Source: Stictocephala bisonia (Eukaryota > Arthropoda > Insecta > Hemiptera > Membracidae). From it: a DNA stretch of 64,000 nucleotides. Below, in pieces: positions 51,588-64,000 of the stretch. The position numbers and the translations under genes are program-made. The notes beneath the pieces are model-generated. The model was not told the DNA's origin. It saw only the letters and a program-made list of their open reading frames with translations, and ran no database searches. Within the stretch, counting starts at the first letter, position 1. Every line of letters starts with the position of its first letter. The DNA is taken from assembly GCA_035578905.1 (NCBI GenBank), contig JAQJVL010000082.1, forward strand, positions 454,118 through 518,117, written 5' to 3'.

Positions 51588-53185
51588 CTTAAGTAATACA
51601 ATCCTAGTTAATAAATTTATTTTCAATGTAAAGAATGGATTATTTTTGTGACTTATATACTATAATTTTAGATAAATCAATCATGATGGTATAGAAATAA
51701 AGTATTAATTTATACAACGTATTTATAGACTTATGATAAGTTTTTGAACACGAAGTTCTCTGTCGTTCTTTTTTTAACAAAGCGTTAAAATAAAGAGTAG
51801 TCATCCTCTGAAAAAATTGCAATAATGGAACAAAATAATTTCACTCCAATAGACACTAACATATACGTAATAAGAAGTAATTTTATGTAATAACAGTTCC
51901 AATATTTTATACTTATGTTTATAATTGTTTTACCTTATATAATGAAATTAATTTTCTAAATAACGATTGTAGCAATTATAAAATGCTTCGTCAAAAATTA
52001 ACTTAAGGAAAATGTGAAATTATTGTAATCTATATACAATTAAAGTTTATGGTTTTTGTAGTTTAAAAAGTTTTAATTTCGTTAATATTTCTAGACCCAT
52101 TTCTATCAAGTTAAATGAAATTACTTTTACCACTTCACGACACCGAAGTATATGCATTGAAATATTTCTGTCAGTTTTTAACAATTAGTTAGAGATAAAT
52201 TAGCAACTACTTTACCAAGAACAGCTTAATTGGCCTCAGCACTTTCAGTCAGGCAGATAAACTTCTCCCCACATCAAGGGTGAAACAGCAGTAGCGTCAT
52301 TTCACCGGCATCTACCATCCTAACTTTGAGATGTATAAATTCAATCAAAACTGTAACTTAAAATAATGCTACACCAAAAAAACTTGTATACAATGTGTAG
52401 CACTGTATAAAAAATATATATAAAAAATCAAGACTTCAGGATATGGTTACGTACACGAAAACTAAGAAAAAGTTCCCATAATTCCATCTGTCTAAAAGTG
52501 CTTTTAGATAATTCATTAAATCTTAGGCTAATCACCCCTCAAGATCTTATATTTAAAACCCGCTACGTGTATGACAAATAGTAACTGAGTAAAGTATTAA
52601 CTCCCTACTTTGAACCATGTCAAAATGGCGGCTGTTTTTATTTTTAAAAGCTTTATATCTTAAAAAGTATAAATTAATAAAAGTACTACAACTCAAACTC
52701 AAATTGCAAAATTAGATTTTCTAAAAGATATCACAACGATTGTTAAGTTCGCATCAATAAGAACGACATTAATCGTAATTTTTGTATTGCAGTCCATACT
52801 AATGTTGTAGATGTGTTATCCAATTAGCATGTACTGATTAAAAAAAAAACACGAATCATCGGTTATTAATGATCAGAACATTGTAAACATTATACTATCT
52901 TTCAGGAAATTAAATTTTGCAAATGTTGTGTGTCTTGTAGTTGTTTTGAATAATGTATACTTGAGACGGTACAAAGTAGGAACTTGATACTCTAAACTGA
53001 ATTATGTCTTATTATTCCTCATACATGTACCGGACTCGAAGATATTAGATATACGATTTGGAAAAAAGTATAGTCACTTAATGTAAATGATTAACACGAG
53101 GAATTGACTAAATATTATATTGTTTTCAATTAGACCAACCAACCGGATTTTGTATTGTTAATTATTCCATTAACAACTATAACCG
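51585..53185. other. nothing assigned; one MITE-like echo
   Basis: A stretch at about 52615-52690 (TCAAAATGGCGGCTG, then TTTTAAA.GC.ATATCTTAAA) loosely matches 61850-61925. It is probably a shared MITE fragment. No gene recognised. Confidence 0.4.
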
Positions 53186-53345
53186 CAGTGACATTTGAAA
53201 CTGAACATGGAGGAGCTCGTTAATTATAAAGTTACATTAAACAAGGGATTGTTGGTGGGGGGGGGGGATGAATAGTACTTACATGCTATCCTCAGGGTAC
53301 ATATTAGCAAAAACGTGCTTTCTATTCACTGTTACTTGCCATACA
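53186..53345 (+). repeat. repeat H, copy 1
   Basis: It aligns moderately with 59545-59710: GACATT..A..TGAA.ATGGAG.AGC, TTACATTAAACA, GG.TG.TGG.GG, TATCCT.A..G..CA and TACCATACAAT-like. It contains a G11 run. Class unknown. Confidence 0.5.
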
Positions 53346-53562
53346 ATATATTAAAATTTTAAGTAAACAACGTATTTTATATTTTGCTACGTCTATTGTT
53401 AGGGTTTTCAGTTCCCTTTGCTGGTATCTAGTGGCTCGTCACTGTTTTAAATCGGTCAATAGAACCATAAATTAGCTGCACACCATTAAGTTACTGTAAA
53501 CTGTTGTTTCTGCGACAAGCGTTTTCCAGTATAACAATTATTACTTTGCATTATTGATATTA

Positions 53563-55085
<1,523 letters not shown>

Positions 55086-57654
55086 TCCTGATATAGATGG
55101 ATTACACATACATATATAATACGCTTTAAATTCAACCGTATATTTGTCAATCTTTTACTTATATTTTAAGAAACGTGCATTGGGTGACGTTAACTCCTTT
55201 TGTATTTCTGCCGACATGTAACGATGTAATAAGCTAACTAAGAAAATAATTACTATAAAACTATTAGTATATTAGTAAAAAGACTACTTAAACTATGCAA
55301 CATCGTAAGAAATTATAACTCTCCATATTTATGTTAACCAAAAACGTCCTAAATTACTAATACGTAAAAATTAAGTAACGTCAATTTCATTATTCAGAAA
55401 TTCAATTTTTGAGGTTGCTATAGGCCTACATAAGTATACAATTTATTTGTGGTAAAAACATTATAAAACAAATTAATTTAATTTTAAATAAAAAAATAAA
55501 AAAATTTTTTATGAATACTATTTGTAACACAACAATTATGTAATGGAAAAAGTGCTAAAATATTAATGTGCAAACTGATAGTATAAACACCGCAAAATAA
55601 GTTGCTGTCAGTTATGGCCAAATCGCGTGCATAAGAAAAACAATATTGTACAAAACGGAAAGTTTTCCACTTATCTTAACCTCAACAAGATGTTGTTTAA
55701 CTTGCCCTTCACATAAATCGTATATATTGTGATCAAAGAGTTGATATATGTTGAGTTTTGTTGAATGAGTTTTGAAGTAGTTGAATATGATATGTTTTAT
55801 TGTAACAGTTGTAGTTTGCATTGTTATGAATAAACTTTCTTGCTCTGTTTGTTATGATCGTGTTATTTGTTTATATTATCAAAGTTTGTTTTAAATGACT
55901 ATTGTTAAGTTATATATTGTTTGTACACGCAATTTGTTTTGTATCACTTTCAAACTATGAGGGAATTGAACAGCGTACAAATATTTACTTATAAGAGTCA
56001 TTTACCAACAATATAAGGTACTAGGGGACACCCCTGCAAGCGTCACGTGCCAACACAATCACTCCTTAGGCTGTGAATCTCGGCCTTCGCCTCGATCATT
56101 GATTTATGACTTTTGATTAGAGGACAACTTTTTAACACCTCAAACAAAAAAATGTATTAAAAAAGTAAAGGAGGACTTGAGTTGACAAAAAAACAGCTAC
56201 AGGTATTAAATTTAGGGTTTGGGTAGTGCTTGTATAATTATAGAGTATACTTCATGTATTCAAGTAATAGAATGAGGTATTTACTAACTAAATGAGAGCA
56301 GGCGGAGTCGTTCTGGATATATAATAAACGACTTTTAGAAACAAATGAGTTGAGTTTTAAATGAACTAATCCTAACTAAATACAGTAAATTGATATTTTC
56401 AGTTTCATAACACGACCTATAGGGATAAAAAATAGGTTCACGTATTTATAAAATTAATTAATTACCTTCATAACATTATTTTTCATTTAGTTTTAAACAT
56501 AATTGTTTTAATGTAGTAAAAATAAGTTTGTAATTTATGAGCACGCATTCTATCTAAATTGCTGCGCTAAAATTATTCGTTTTTATCATTAAATAAATAA
56601 AAAAGAATTGTTTCCTTTTTTATTACACTTTGTTAATATTGTCAACATTTATGTTTGTTGATAACATTTCTTTATGTAGGAAGATATAATATACAGCACT
56701 TCTCCTAAAATGTATTAATTTTGGTATAAAATGATTCAAGATTTATGTTTGTTTATCACTGTTGAACTTATTTTTAAACACTGATTTCTCATTAATAACT
56801 CTTTTGGATTAAACTTGAAAATTTTTTTAGCTATTTTAGTGTTAGCAATTTACTAGAGTATATTAATAAATATATTGTTTGTAGGTATTTATGAGAGTTC
56901 GTTTTTTGTTTAAAATGTTGGAAAGTTAAAGTAGCTGTATAACAGGACCCATGTTTATTTATGTGATATATATGCTTTTAATTGCTTCAGCTTAATTGCG
57001 TGTTTACCTGCGTTGAATTATGTAAATGAATTAAAACTATAATAAAGTATATGGCTTCTTATATTATTTTTTTTAATGACTCATACCTACATTTGAAGCG
57101 TTTATTTGAGCAAAGTTGGTTTTTAAAGTTGTTTACCAATCTTTTTGTGAATTAGCCGGTCTTTGCGTAATAAATTCGAGTATTATGTCCCACTTGAAGG
57201 TACGTAATGTAGATTGAGTAGTAAGTAGACGTGAATATTTTGTTAGATATGTAGTCTTGATAAAAAACAGGATTACATGTCCTAACAATCTAACGTTTTT
57301 CATGCGCAAAATATAAAGATTGTTTGTTAAATATTAAGTTTTCTTAAACAATTTTCAAAATCTGTCAAAAGTTGGTTATAACGAGAAAATTTTCAGATTT
57401 GTATCCATACTTCACCCGGAACTGAAAAGCATGCCATTTGGTTTCTCGAAAGCTCCCCACCAAGTCGGAGGAACTTTGACGGATCACTGGCTGTTACCGT
57501 TTGTTGTTAGAAATAAGGCGGTATTTGATCGCCTTTGCACCTTTAAATTTCGTTCTTGATGAATGATTTATTTTCCACTCTAAAGGTCTAAACGTTATGA
57601 GTCCAATACCAATCAAAATCATAGCAAAAGTTGAAAGAGCTCAGCTGATAACCA
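55086..57654. other. AT-rich DNA, nothing assigned
   Basis: No gene or RNA recognised on either strand. Confidence 0.4.
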
Positions 57655-57730
57655 CCAGCTGTTAATTTTTCATTGGGCTATTAATTAATAACACTTTCTA
57701 AGGGATAGTTGACCTTAGTTTGTAACGATG
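57655..57730 (-). mobile_element. element A, small 5' fragment
   Basis: The minus strand gives GTTACAAACTAAGGTCAACT, CCCTTAGAAAGTGTTATTAA and TAATAGCCCAATG, matching the A 5' region. Confidence 0.5.
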
Positions 57731-58284
57731 AAGGGCTACGTCGTTTTATGTTTATAAAGTTACAAACATTTATTAGTCATTTTCGCCTATATATTGATGA
57801 TCAAAATAAATAAATATGATTGTGTAGGTAGTCCAGTGATGAATCATGTTTTACTGTCAATGGATCAGTAACAGTGTCATTTACGGCGCAAAAGTGGCGT
57901 TTGATTGGTTGACGAAAGGGGATGAACCTCGCCTGGGGCTCCCTTGTTGTTGCCCGCCACATGGGGTGCGGGTTGATAGAGCAGGGGACCCTCGGGCGGC
58001 ATTCTTTGCAAATAACCCAACACGGTCAAGCAAAACACCAGGCTATTTGGTGAACAAAATTATTTGTTTCCCTGGGTATATTGTTTCTGATCAAACTTCC
58101 AAGGAGCTTTATTTAGAATTTCTTCTACGGGTGTTGTATACTAGGAGTTAAGGTACCTTTTAATAACTGGAGATTGGAGTGAAAGAAGACCACTAAGGGA
58201 AGAGTGAAAGAAGTGATCAACAACCTGTTACTTGTACTTTTAGCATTAGAAAGATTTACTACGGTTTCGTTATTATATATACTC
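57731..58284. other. unidentified open frame and GC-richer patch
   Basis: A 101-residue frame (57846-58151, plus) coincides with a GC-richer patch (57890-58020). It begins with an ATG but shows no domain, signal peptide or repeat I recognise. It may be a mobile-element remnant. I do not call it a gene. Confidence 0.25.
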
Positions 58285-58760
58285 ATTACAAAGACACCGA
58301 TCGTAGAGATACGAGCGAACATTAGAGGTGAAAGATTGTGATGAGTATAGATGAACGAGTGTAGTCTATGTTACTAAGATCGGCTGTTACTTAGAAAGAG
58401 TCAGTTATTAATATCCCAATATCAAGGCAGTTAATATACCCACAATTTTACGAAGAATCCGAACCACATAGTATTTGTCTAATTTTCAGCTTTAATTGAC
58501 AAGCCTGATACTCACATATATCCCCTACTCAACATCCGGATGCTGACTACCACCCAACAAGGTCAACTCATACTTCTCCACTAGTGTCCACGTCGATGGC
58601 AACCATTAAGCGGACGCCGTGTCAGTATGAGGGTTACTTAATCTTATGTATGGTAGGTATACATAATATTAAGTAAGTATACCTATCGCCTACAGTGTCC
58701 ACAGCACTTTGTCCTCAAGTAGCTAGATTACAGCAGTGCGCCATTATTGCCGACACTGTG
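58285..58760 (+). mobile_element. element A, short copy with one monomer
   Basis: It contains ACCGATCGTAGAGATACGAG, GATGAACGAGTGTAGTC, CCGAACCACATAGTATTTG, ACAACATCCGGATGCTGACT, TCCACGTCGATGGCAACCAT. It then has a single 61-bp-like monomer at 58688-58748 (CCTACAGTGTCCACAGCAC, GATTACAGCAGTGCGCCA). It is the best view of the unexpanded element. A private 40-bp hairpin sits between the body and the monomer. Confidence 0.75.
58635..58675. repeat. 17-bp inverted repeat inside element A
   Basis: TACTTAATCTTATGTAT (58635-58651) and ATACATAATATTAAGTA (58659-58675) are complementary with one mismatch. They are not seen in the other A copies, so this is probably a nested tiny insertion. Confidence 0.75.
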
Positions 58761-59544
58761 TATCAGATTGGAGAATACAAGAACACTCTTCTAAGAATTA
58801 TAAACTAGGAATAAAAGTAATTTCATATTTAGTTTACCTAATTTAAGGCTGCTGCAAATCCAACATAAGTTTAATAATCATTGGTTACAGGTCATTTTGT
58901 ATAGCTGCATAAGGTCAATAATTGCAATATTGTAACAAAAAGTCAGTGTTTGTTAATATTCGGATATTAATTGACAGTTACCTACATAAATGTCTCTTTG
59001 TAAACATTTACTTGATATTTAGTTTAATTGTCAATTTAATATCTATATATTACAAGACAATATGGATACATATTTTAGTGTATATTAGTGTAATAAACTT
59101 TATTATTAAATAATAAAATTCCAGAGTTTCTTAAAATGCATATATTAAATGGATTAAATATCATTACATCGCTTTATCTTTTTAAACAAATTTAGTATTA
59201 TAAGTTTAAATTTTAAATAAATAACGTTTACTCTTCTATTTAAACCATACTTATATTCATATATAAACTTGTATTAACATTTGACATTTTATACATTACT
59301 GAAAATTTTGAAAACACTTAACAATTCTGAATTAATTAAATTAAGCTTTGCAACCCCCCTCCCTACATGTTATGCTTGTATAATACATCCTCATTTATAC
59401 ATTTACCTTTACATGTTGTAAAAGTTACATCTATTTACTTCCATTAATTGTAATATAAGCCATATACAAATCAAAATAAATTAGCATCATTAACTTTACA
59501 CAATGGGATAATACTGTTTGCAATTCCATTACAACTAGAACTAC
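58761..59544. other. AT-rich DNA, nothing assigned
   Basis: No gene recognised. Confidence 0.4.
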
Positions 59545-59710
59545 AGTAGACATTACACGAGTGAAAATGGAGAAGCCCACTAATTAACATGTAACATTAA
59601 ACAGGTGGGTGGTGGAGGGTTGCAATGTTTAGTGTATCCTGAAAGGCACAGGTGGGTACAAACATTTAATGCACTCTCTACCACAAACTGTACCGTACAA
59701 TTGTATTATA
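59545..59710 (+). repeat. repeat H, copy 2
   Basis: Direct-orientation counterpart of 53186-53345. The overlapping frame 59605-59823 is not preserved in the other copy. Confidence 0.5.
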
Positions 59711-60282
59711 ATTCAAAGAGATTATGTATATCATTGGCTTTTTCAGCCCATAACTCTGTCGATGATTACAGTAAAATAAAACCTTTAATGGAACTTCCAT
59801 TGAAACACGTATTATCATTGTAACCTCTCTCTCTTTGGTTGAGTTACTTTAATTTAGATTTCTTAATAATTTGATAAAATATTATTCAAATTAGATTTAA
59901 TTCTCTTTAGTCTCAGGGTTAAATGTGGGTAAATTGGTGAGGCTGTAAAATTACAATGAATTTAGACTTGTTTGAAAAAACTATTTTATTACATCATTTT
60001 TTACTTTACTTTCTTTAAAAATTTCATTACAATAAAATTGAATTCAATTAATTATCTAAAAAACTAATTTCTAAAACATGATTTGATTTTTATAACTAAA
60101 ACTTATCTTATTGTCCTTGCATTGTCTTGATGAAACCTCACGTGGTCTTCATGTTGTAATAACTCGATATTATTTAATCTTTTAAAAATACACAATAAGT
60201 ATCCAATTTATTTAAATCTTTTTTTTAAAAAACAAACATGTATTGCTATTTTAAAGAATTTAGTTATACTTTAAAACGGTCA
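59711..60282. other. AT-rich DNA, nothing assigned
   Basis: No gene recognised. Confidence 0.4.
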
Positions 60283-60690
60283 CACGCGGTCTTCATGTGC
60301 TCTACCGGGAGGAACACCATGTTCCTGTGTTATTTCTTCAAAAGAAAGACGCAGAGTGTCTAATGCCTCCAAGACGCTGGAGTAGGTTCCCCCTCCTAAT
60401 TTCCTGTCCGTTAAAACTAATGGTATTGGGTCAGAGGCTCAACTTCCGCCTATACCATGCGGTTCTGACCCCTTGTAAGTGCTGCTCCCACTGTTTGTTT
60501 CCCCAACTAGACACGTCTCCTGGATTCGACTGGTGCATGTCATAGTGACACCCCTTTGGATTTCCAGGTCGACTCTTCCAGCGACGCGCCAGCCCATGTG
60601 TGTGTTGATAACAATGAAAAGGAATGTTGTTTACTCAATTCTCAGAAGACTTCCCTGGAATAAATATCTCTACCCACTTCCCTAGCTGGC
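60283..60690 (+). other. GC-richer island, possible decayed coding DNA
   Basis: Base composition changes sharply from the AT-rich flanks. Two overlapping plus-strand frames (60297-60545, 60479-60685) cover it, but neither shows a motif I recognise. A third frame reads DTPLDFQVDSSSDAPAHVCV without a start. It could be a fragment of a retrotransposon ORF or of a host gene. Not identified. Confidence 0.3.
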
Positions 60691-61393
60691 TGGTTATTTA
60701 CTTACAACGATTTCCGAATATTATTTGAATGTTCGCTGATTATTTTAATTAAATATATTTATTTCTTCAATATAATCATTTATCATTTATTTAATTTAAT
60801 TGATTTATTCGTCAATTTGGTGGACCTGTTACATCATTCATAATAAGCCTTTCAGCCAATTAACCCAGGGCAAAATACAGTTAATGCTATCATTATAATA
60901 TATTTGTGTCTAAAATTGTTTTATAATTTCATTTTACTAGAATTTTTTTTTTCTTATATTCTATTACAAAATGTACAGTAATAGTATATTTCATAACAAG
61001 AGTGGAAAGTGGGGTTTTGCATGTTCGAGTCCATATGTTTGAAGTGCGAGACTTGTCGAGCTTCAATTGGTCAAATGGTCGAGAACATACAAAACACTTT
61101 CACTCGAGTTTTGAACGATACTTTTCACTACACTACGGAATAAAAACAGGTGTTGTTGACTGTGGAAAATTTTCGGTTGTAAACAATGTTACTTTCGGTA
61201 GTAAACAATAGACAGCTGTTGAAAATATGATGTTTCGCAGGTTATAAACACATAACGAAAACAGCTGAACTCATAGTAGTGCAGTGAAAAAAATATGTTA
61301 CTTGAGTGATTTGCTCTTTTGAATGGCAGTTGGTGCAGTAACTGCTTGTTCATTGAACATTCATGTTCTTCCCCATCAGTTGTTATAAAATAG
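60691..61393. other. nothing assigned
   Basis: AT-rich DNA. The 69-residue frame at 61002-61211 has no recognisable domain. Confidence 0.35.
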
Positions 61394-61515
61394 GGTGGGT
61401 GGGTGAGTCACTACCACTATACGTGTATGGTAGGCTAAGTAGGTCAACACCACTGTATATGTATGGTTGAGTAGTTGGGTCAGTGCCACTGTACATGTAT
61501 AGGTGGGAGGGTGGG
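61394..61515. repeat. 36-bp minisatellite, ~3.5 diverged units
   Basis: Same unit as the 36-kb array (GGGTGGGTGGGTGAGTC, ACCACTATACGTGTATGG, CCACTGTACATGTATAGG), but diverged and lacking A or Helitron flanks. It shows that the unit exists independently of the large array. Confidence 0.85.
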
Positions 61516-62029
61516 ATCAGATTTTTGGGTTACTTTTCAGTAATGTAAATTTGTTGAAAATGAGAAAAACACCTTATGACAATCTCCCAGAATTTACCTG
61601 TTCTTTAATGCCACTGTATAGCTGATAAAAAGGTGTACTGGCTATATATTTTCGAGTCTACATCTAATTTAGATCAGAACGTGAAGGATAAAGTTTTATG
61701 TTATTCCGCTTCGTTTAGGGTCTGTATATCAGTTTGTGTTTTTTAAAAACAACTTAATAACTAAATAACAGTTTGTATGACCGACCTTATCACAGTTATT
61801 TACATAACCACTGTTAAACTATATTAAAAAAGTTATTGAGTTATCTTTAATGTTTTCAAAATGGCGATTATTTACAGTTTTTAAATCGAAATATCTTTTA
61901 ATCTATTAGGTTCACTAATTTTAGACAAATACAATAATTTGTTGTTAATTTTATTACAAATCTGTTGGTACATAAATTGTTATTGTTAGTCAATTGTTAG
62001 TGGAGTTTTTTTAACAAAAGGAAGAGACC
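61516..62029. other. nothing assigned
   Basis: AT-rich DNA. The stretch 61850-61925 loosely matches 52615-52690. Confidence 0.35.
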
Positions 62030-62228
62030 GATCTCCTTCTCTTCCTTAAACTGCACATTCCTCATAGACTATTGATCTGTGCGAGGAACTTATTCAGACA
62101 GAGTAAGGTGGCGAACCAATACAGTACAAGGTGAATATTACTGATAAATCTTCCAGTCAGGCTGGTTCGTACCAGCGCTTTAAGCTCAAAGTTCTGACGC
62201 CTTAGACCGCTCGGCTACCGGCTCGCCC
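62030..62228 (-). mobile_element. tRNA-derived SINE
   Basis: The minus-strand head has box A TAGCCGAGCGG (complement of 62207-62217), followed by TCTAAGGCGTCAGA as in Leu/Ser-type tRNAs. Box B is degraded: GGTACGAACCA, the complement of 62163-62173. The body runs toward 62030 and ends near a T-rich plus-strand stretch, i.e. an A-rich 3' tail on the minus strand. An old tRNA pseudogene is the alternative, but the extra body favours a SINE. Confidence 0.65.
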
Positions 62229-62939
62229 AGAGAATATAGTTTTTTTAAATATTTTTAGTTTAAAAATATACTATCTGGATGATGTAAATACTTGCAGTAA
62301 AATTAATTTTCACCAAAACTTCACTAATAATATAATGAGAATAAAAGCTAAGGTGCAAATAGACCTATGATGAAATTAAAAAAAATTTCCCTTGAACACA
62401 ATTAATTAAGCTAACAGTTTACAAGGTATTTTTACTAAAAATAAGTAAACTACCGCAACATATATTGCATAAAGATAACAAAATGGCTATATTTACTGTG
62501 ATTAATAGCTTTAATGCAAATACCGTGCAACATTTCAAGAGAGTCGGTGAAACCATTCTTAAGTTATCACTATTATAATTTTTTTTTATTTAATATAAAC
62601 AATCTTATAAACGGTGAAGAGTCTGTTCCCTCTGTAAATATTTTATGGAAAACAAACACTATTACTAACCCTTTTAGACAACTGTTTCTTGTCATTACAC
62701 AATTGTTTTCGATTCATTAACCTAAAATTATTTTTGTATGTTACTAATAGTATTCATTTATTTATTTGTAAAATGTTTAAAGCAACCTTACAGCTAACTC
62801 TCCATTAACTGTTCTAGTAATGGTCCGTGAAAGGGTCTACAAAGACTCTCGTACTGGAACGCGTATTTTTCTCAGTGATGGTTCCTATACCTTAGTTCCA
62901 ACATAGTTACAATGATTTCCTTCTAAATTCACTTGATTT
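62229..62939. other. nothing assigned
   Basis: AT-rich DNA, no gene recognised. Confidence 0.4.
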
Positions 62940-63055
62940 TATATATTTTATCACGATGTAACTGTCTTGTGGATCTACAATACCAGGGATCAAATTTAGA
63001 CCTAAAGCTCCGGGTGCGAGTAACGCACGGCTCTACTGCCGAGCACCTAACCCTT
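62940..63055 (-). mobile_element. tRNA-like SINE fragment
   Basis: The minus strand reads GTGCTCGGCAGTAGAG (complement of 63031-63046, box-A-like), then GTGCGTTACTCGCACCCGG, then a box-B-like AATTTGATCCC (complement of 62986-62996). The spacing and the CGTGCG...CGCAC arm look tRNA-derived. It is more degraded than the other two, and its boundaries are uncertain. Confidence 0.45.
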
Positions 63056-63168
63056 TAAAACCCAAATTATTATGCACATGAAAAAGGAAATTCATTTTTC
63101 AAGACTTTAAAAAGCAACAAAAATTGTTTTTTTACAATATTTCATTCTATATTTAGAAGAAAAAAAGT

Positions 63169-63458
63169 GTTGCAAAAATGCAACAGTGGGCGCATATGAA
63201 TACATTAGATTAAAACGAGAAAATGCCGTTGTTGCAAAACTGCAACAGTGGGCTGTTGTGTCCTGTTCAGTCCTGATCATTCAAATATTGATCACCCATT
63301 ACGTCCATAACTGTATTAAAAATACTAAATTAAAAACACAAAAATATTGAACTAAAATTAAAGATTAAATGGCTTTGAAAATTTTAATTTTTAATACCAC
63401 CGAGATATGTGCTTTTAAATTAATATGTCATAGGCGCCCACTGTAGAATTTTTGCAAC
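63169..63458. repeat. inverted-repeat pair of GTTGCA-type motifs
   Basis: GTTGCAAAAATGCAAC plus AGTGGGCGC (63169-63193) recurs as a direct copy at 63231-63253 and as a reverse complement at 63434-63458 (GCGCCCACTGTAGAATTT, then TTGCAAC). The first two copies are also self-palindromic (GTTGCA/TGCAAC), and a fourth copy lies at 63721. They may be the ends of a about 290-bp DNA transposon. The superfamily is not assigned. Confidence 0.65.
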
Positions 63459-63720
63459 ATGGATATTTTGCTGATAAGTCGGTTGAAATTAGTTTCAACC
63501 ACCTTAATAATGTTTATTTAAAAACTAAAGTCATTAAACAAATAAAAAACCTATGTTTGCCAACTTCAAAAAATAACAAACTTCTAAAAGAAACAGCACT
63601 TACAATTCAAAAAACACGAACTAACCTCTAACCTGTGCACCGGTTCACTAACAAATGTTTATTTTGGCAATGTGATGGACTGCGGTCCAATCTAGTGGCC
63701 AATTTGTGAACTAACGTAGC

Positions 63721-63743
63721 GTTGCATTACAGCAACAACGGGC
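63721..63743 (+). repeat. fourth GTTGCA motif copy
   Basis: GTTGCATTACAGCAAC followed by AACGGGC; same layout as the motif at 63169. The rest of 63459-64000 is unassigned. Confidence 0.55.
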
Positions 63744-64000
63744 TTTTGTGGTTATAAACGATCGTTCAGGAGATAAATAGCCAGATATTTGTGTTGTAAA
63801 ACTAAGTAGCAATCAGCAGTCGTTAATTCAAGAGCCTTAAGCACCTAGGACCTTGGGTGAACACTAACGTTACAACACTTGATAACAAATGGGTTCTTTG
63901 ACGTTACTACAACACTTTAGGTGACTTACTGGTACAGTATTCCATGTTCTATCAGTTACTTCAGTTTCAAACTGGCGTTTCATTGGTTGTCGGACGATCG

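Noticed and set aside
57846..58151. 101-residue open frame
   Set aside because: Starts with ATG in a GC-richer patch, but no domain or homology is recognisable. Reported only as an unidentified region.

Overview
The window looks like repeat-dominated nuclear DNA of an arthropod, most likely an insect. I infer this from tRNA-derived SINEs, RTE-like and RNase H-bearing non-LTR retrotransposon tails, Helitrons, many TIR/MITE elements, GGTTAGG-type runs, strong AT richness and very long dinucleotide microsatellites. I could not support any intact host gene, rRNA, functional tRNA, operon or CRISPR array in 64 kb. The long open frames lie inside tandem repeats (GA, GT, AC, and 24- and 36-bp units) and are artefacts. 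The only convincing protein-coding signals are decayed mobile-element fragments: a PHD finger near 10.1 kb, an RNase H domain at 29.3-30.1 kb on the minus strand, and two RTE-type C-terminal tails at 6.4 and 43.2 kb.

Layout. 0-9 kb: foldback hairpins, a SINE, and the first full copy of an interspersed family I call element A. That copy carries a 2.2-kb array of a 61-bp monomer. More A fragments, an RTE tail, and MITE families C and D follow. 9.2-13.5 kb: three adjacent tandem arrays with periods of 17, 24 and 194 bp, all built on the core CCTAAGTCGTACC, with a broken PHD-finger reading frame among them. 14-16 kb: a large foldback element and unassigned DNA. 16-38 kb: blocks E, G and L occur twice in the same order and orientation (about 18.4-24.2 kb and 28.5-37.9 kb). 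The second set is interrupted by a 5'-truncated RNase H LINE, a 370-bp retroposon-like insert, an A copy and two Helitrons. One of those Helitrons carries a 1.1-kb head-to-head minisatellite. 40-42 kb: a 1.7-kb (GA)n tract. 42-52 kb: the second RTE tail, a (GT)n tract, a MITE C copy, TIR elements and a 317-bp near-perfect palindrome flanked by TA. 53.5-55.1 kb: an A copy carrying 1.18 kb of (AC)n. 55-64 kb: mostly unassigned AT-rich DNA, with an A copy at 58.3 kb, a small copy of the 36-bp minisatellite, two minus-strand tRNA-like elements and a cluster of GTTGCA-type palindromic motifs.

The main theme is mobile elements seeding tandem repeats. Element A carries one or two copies of the 61-bp-like monomer in its short copies, about 37 copies at 2.8-5.1 kb, (AC)n at 53.8 kb, and abuts the 36-bp minisatellite at 37.1 kb. 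The 9.2-13.5 kb locus is the best candidate for something undescribed: one 13-bp core appears in three arrays of different period, and in the third array it forms a perfect inverted repeat in each unit. All repeat families, boundaries and similarities were judged by eye. Letter names (A-L) are local labels, not database names.
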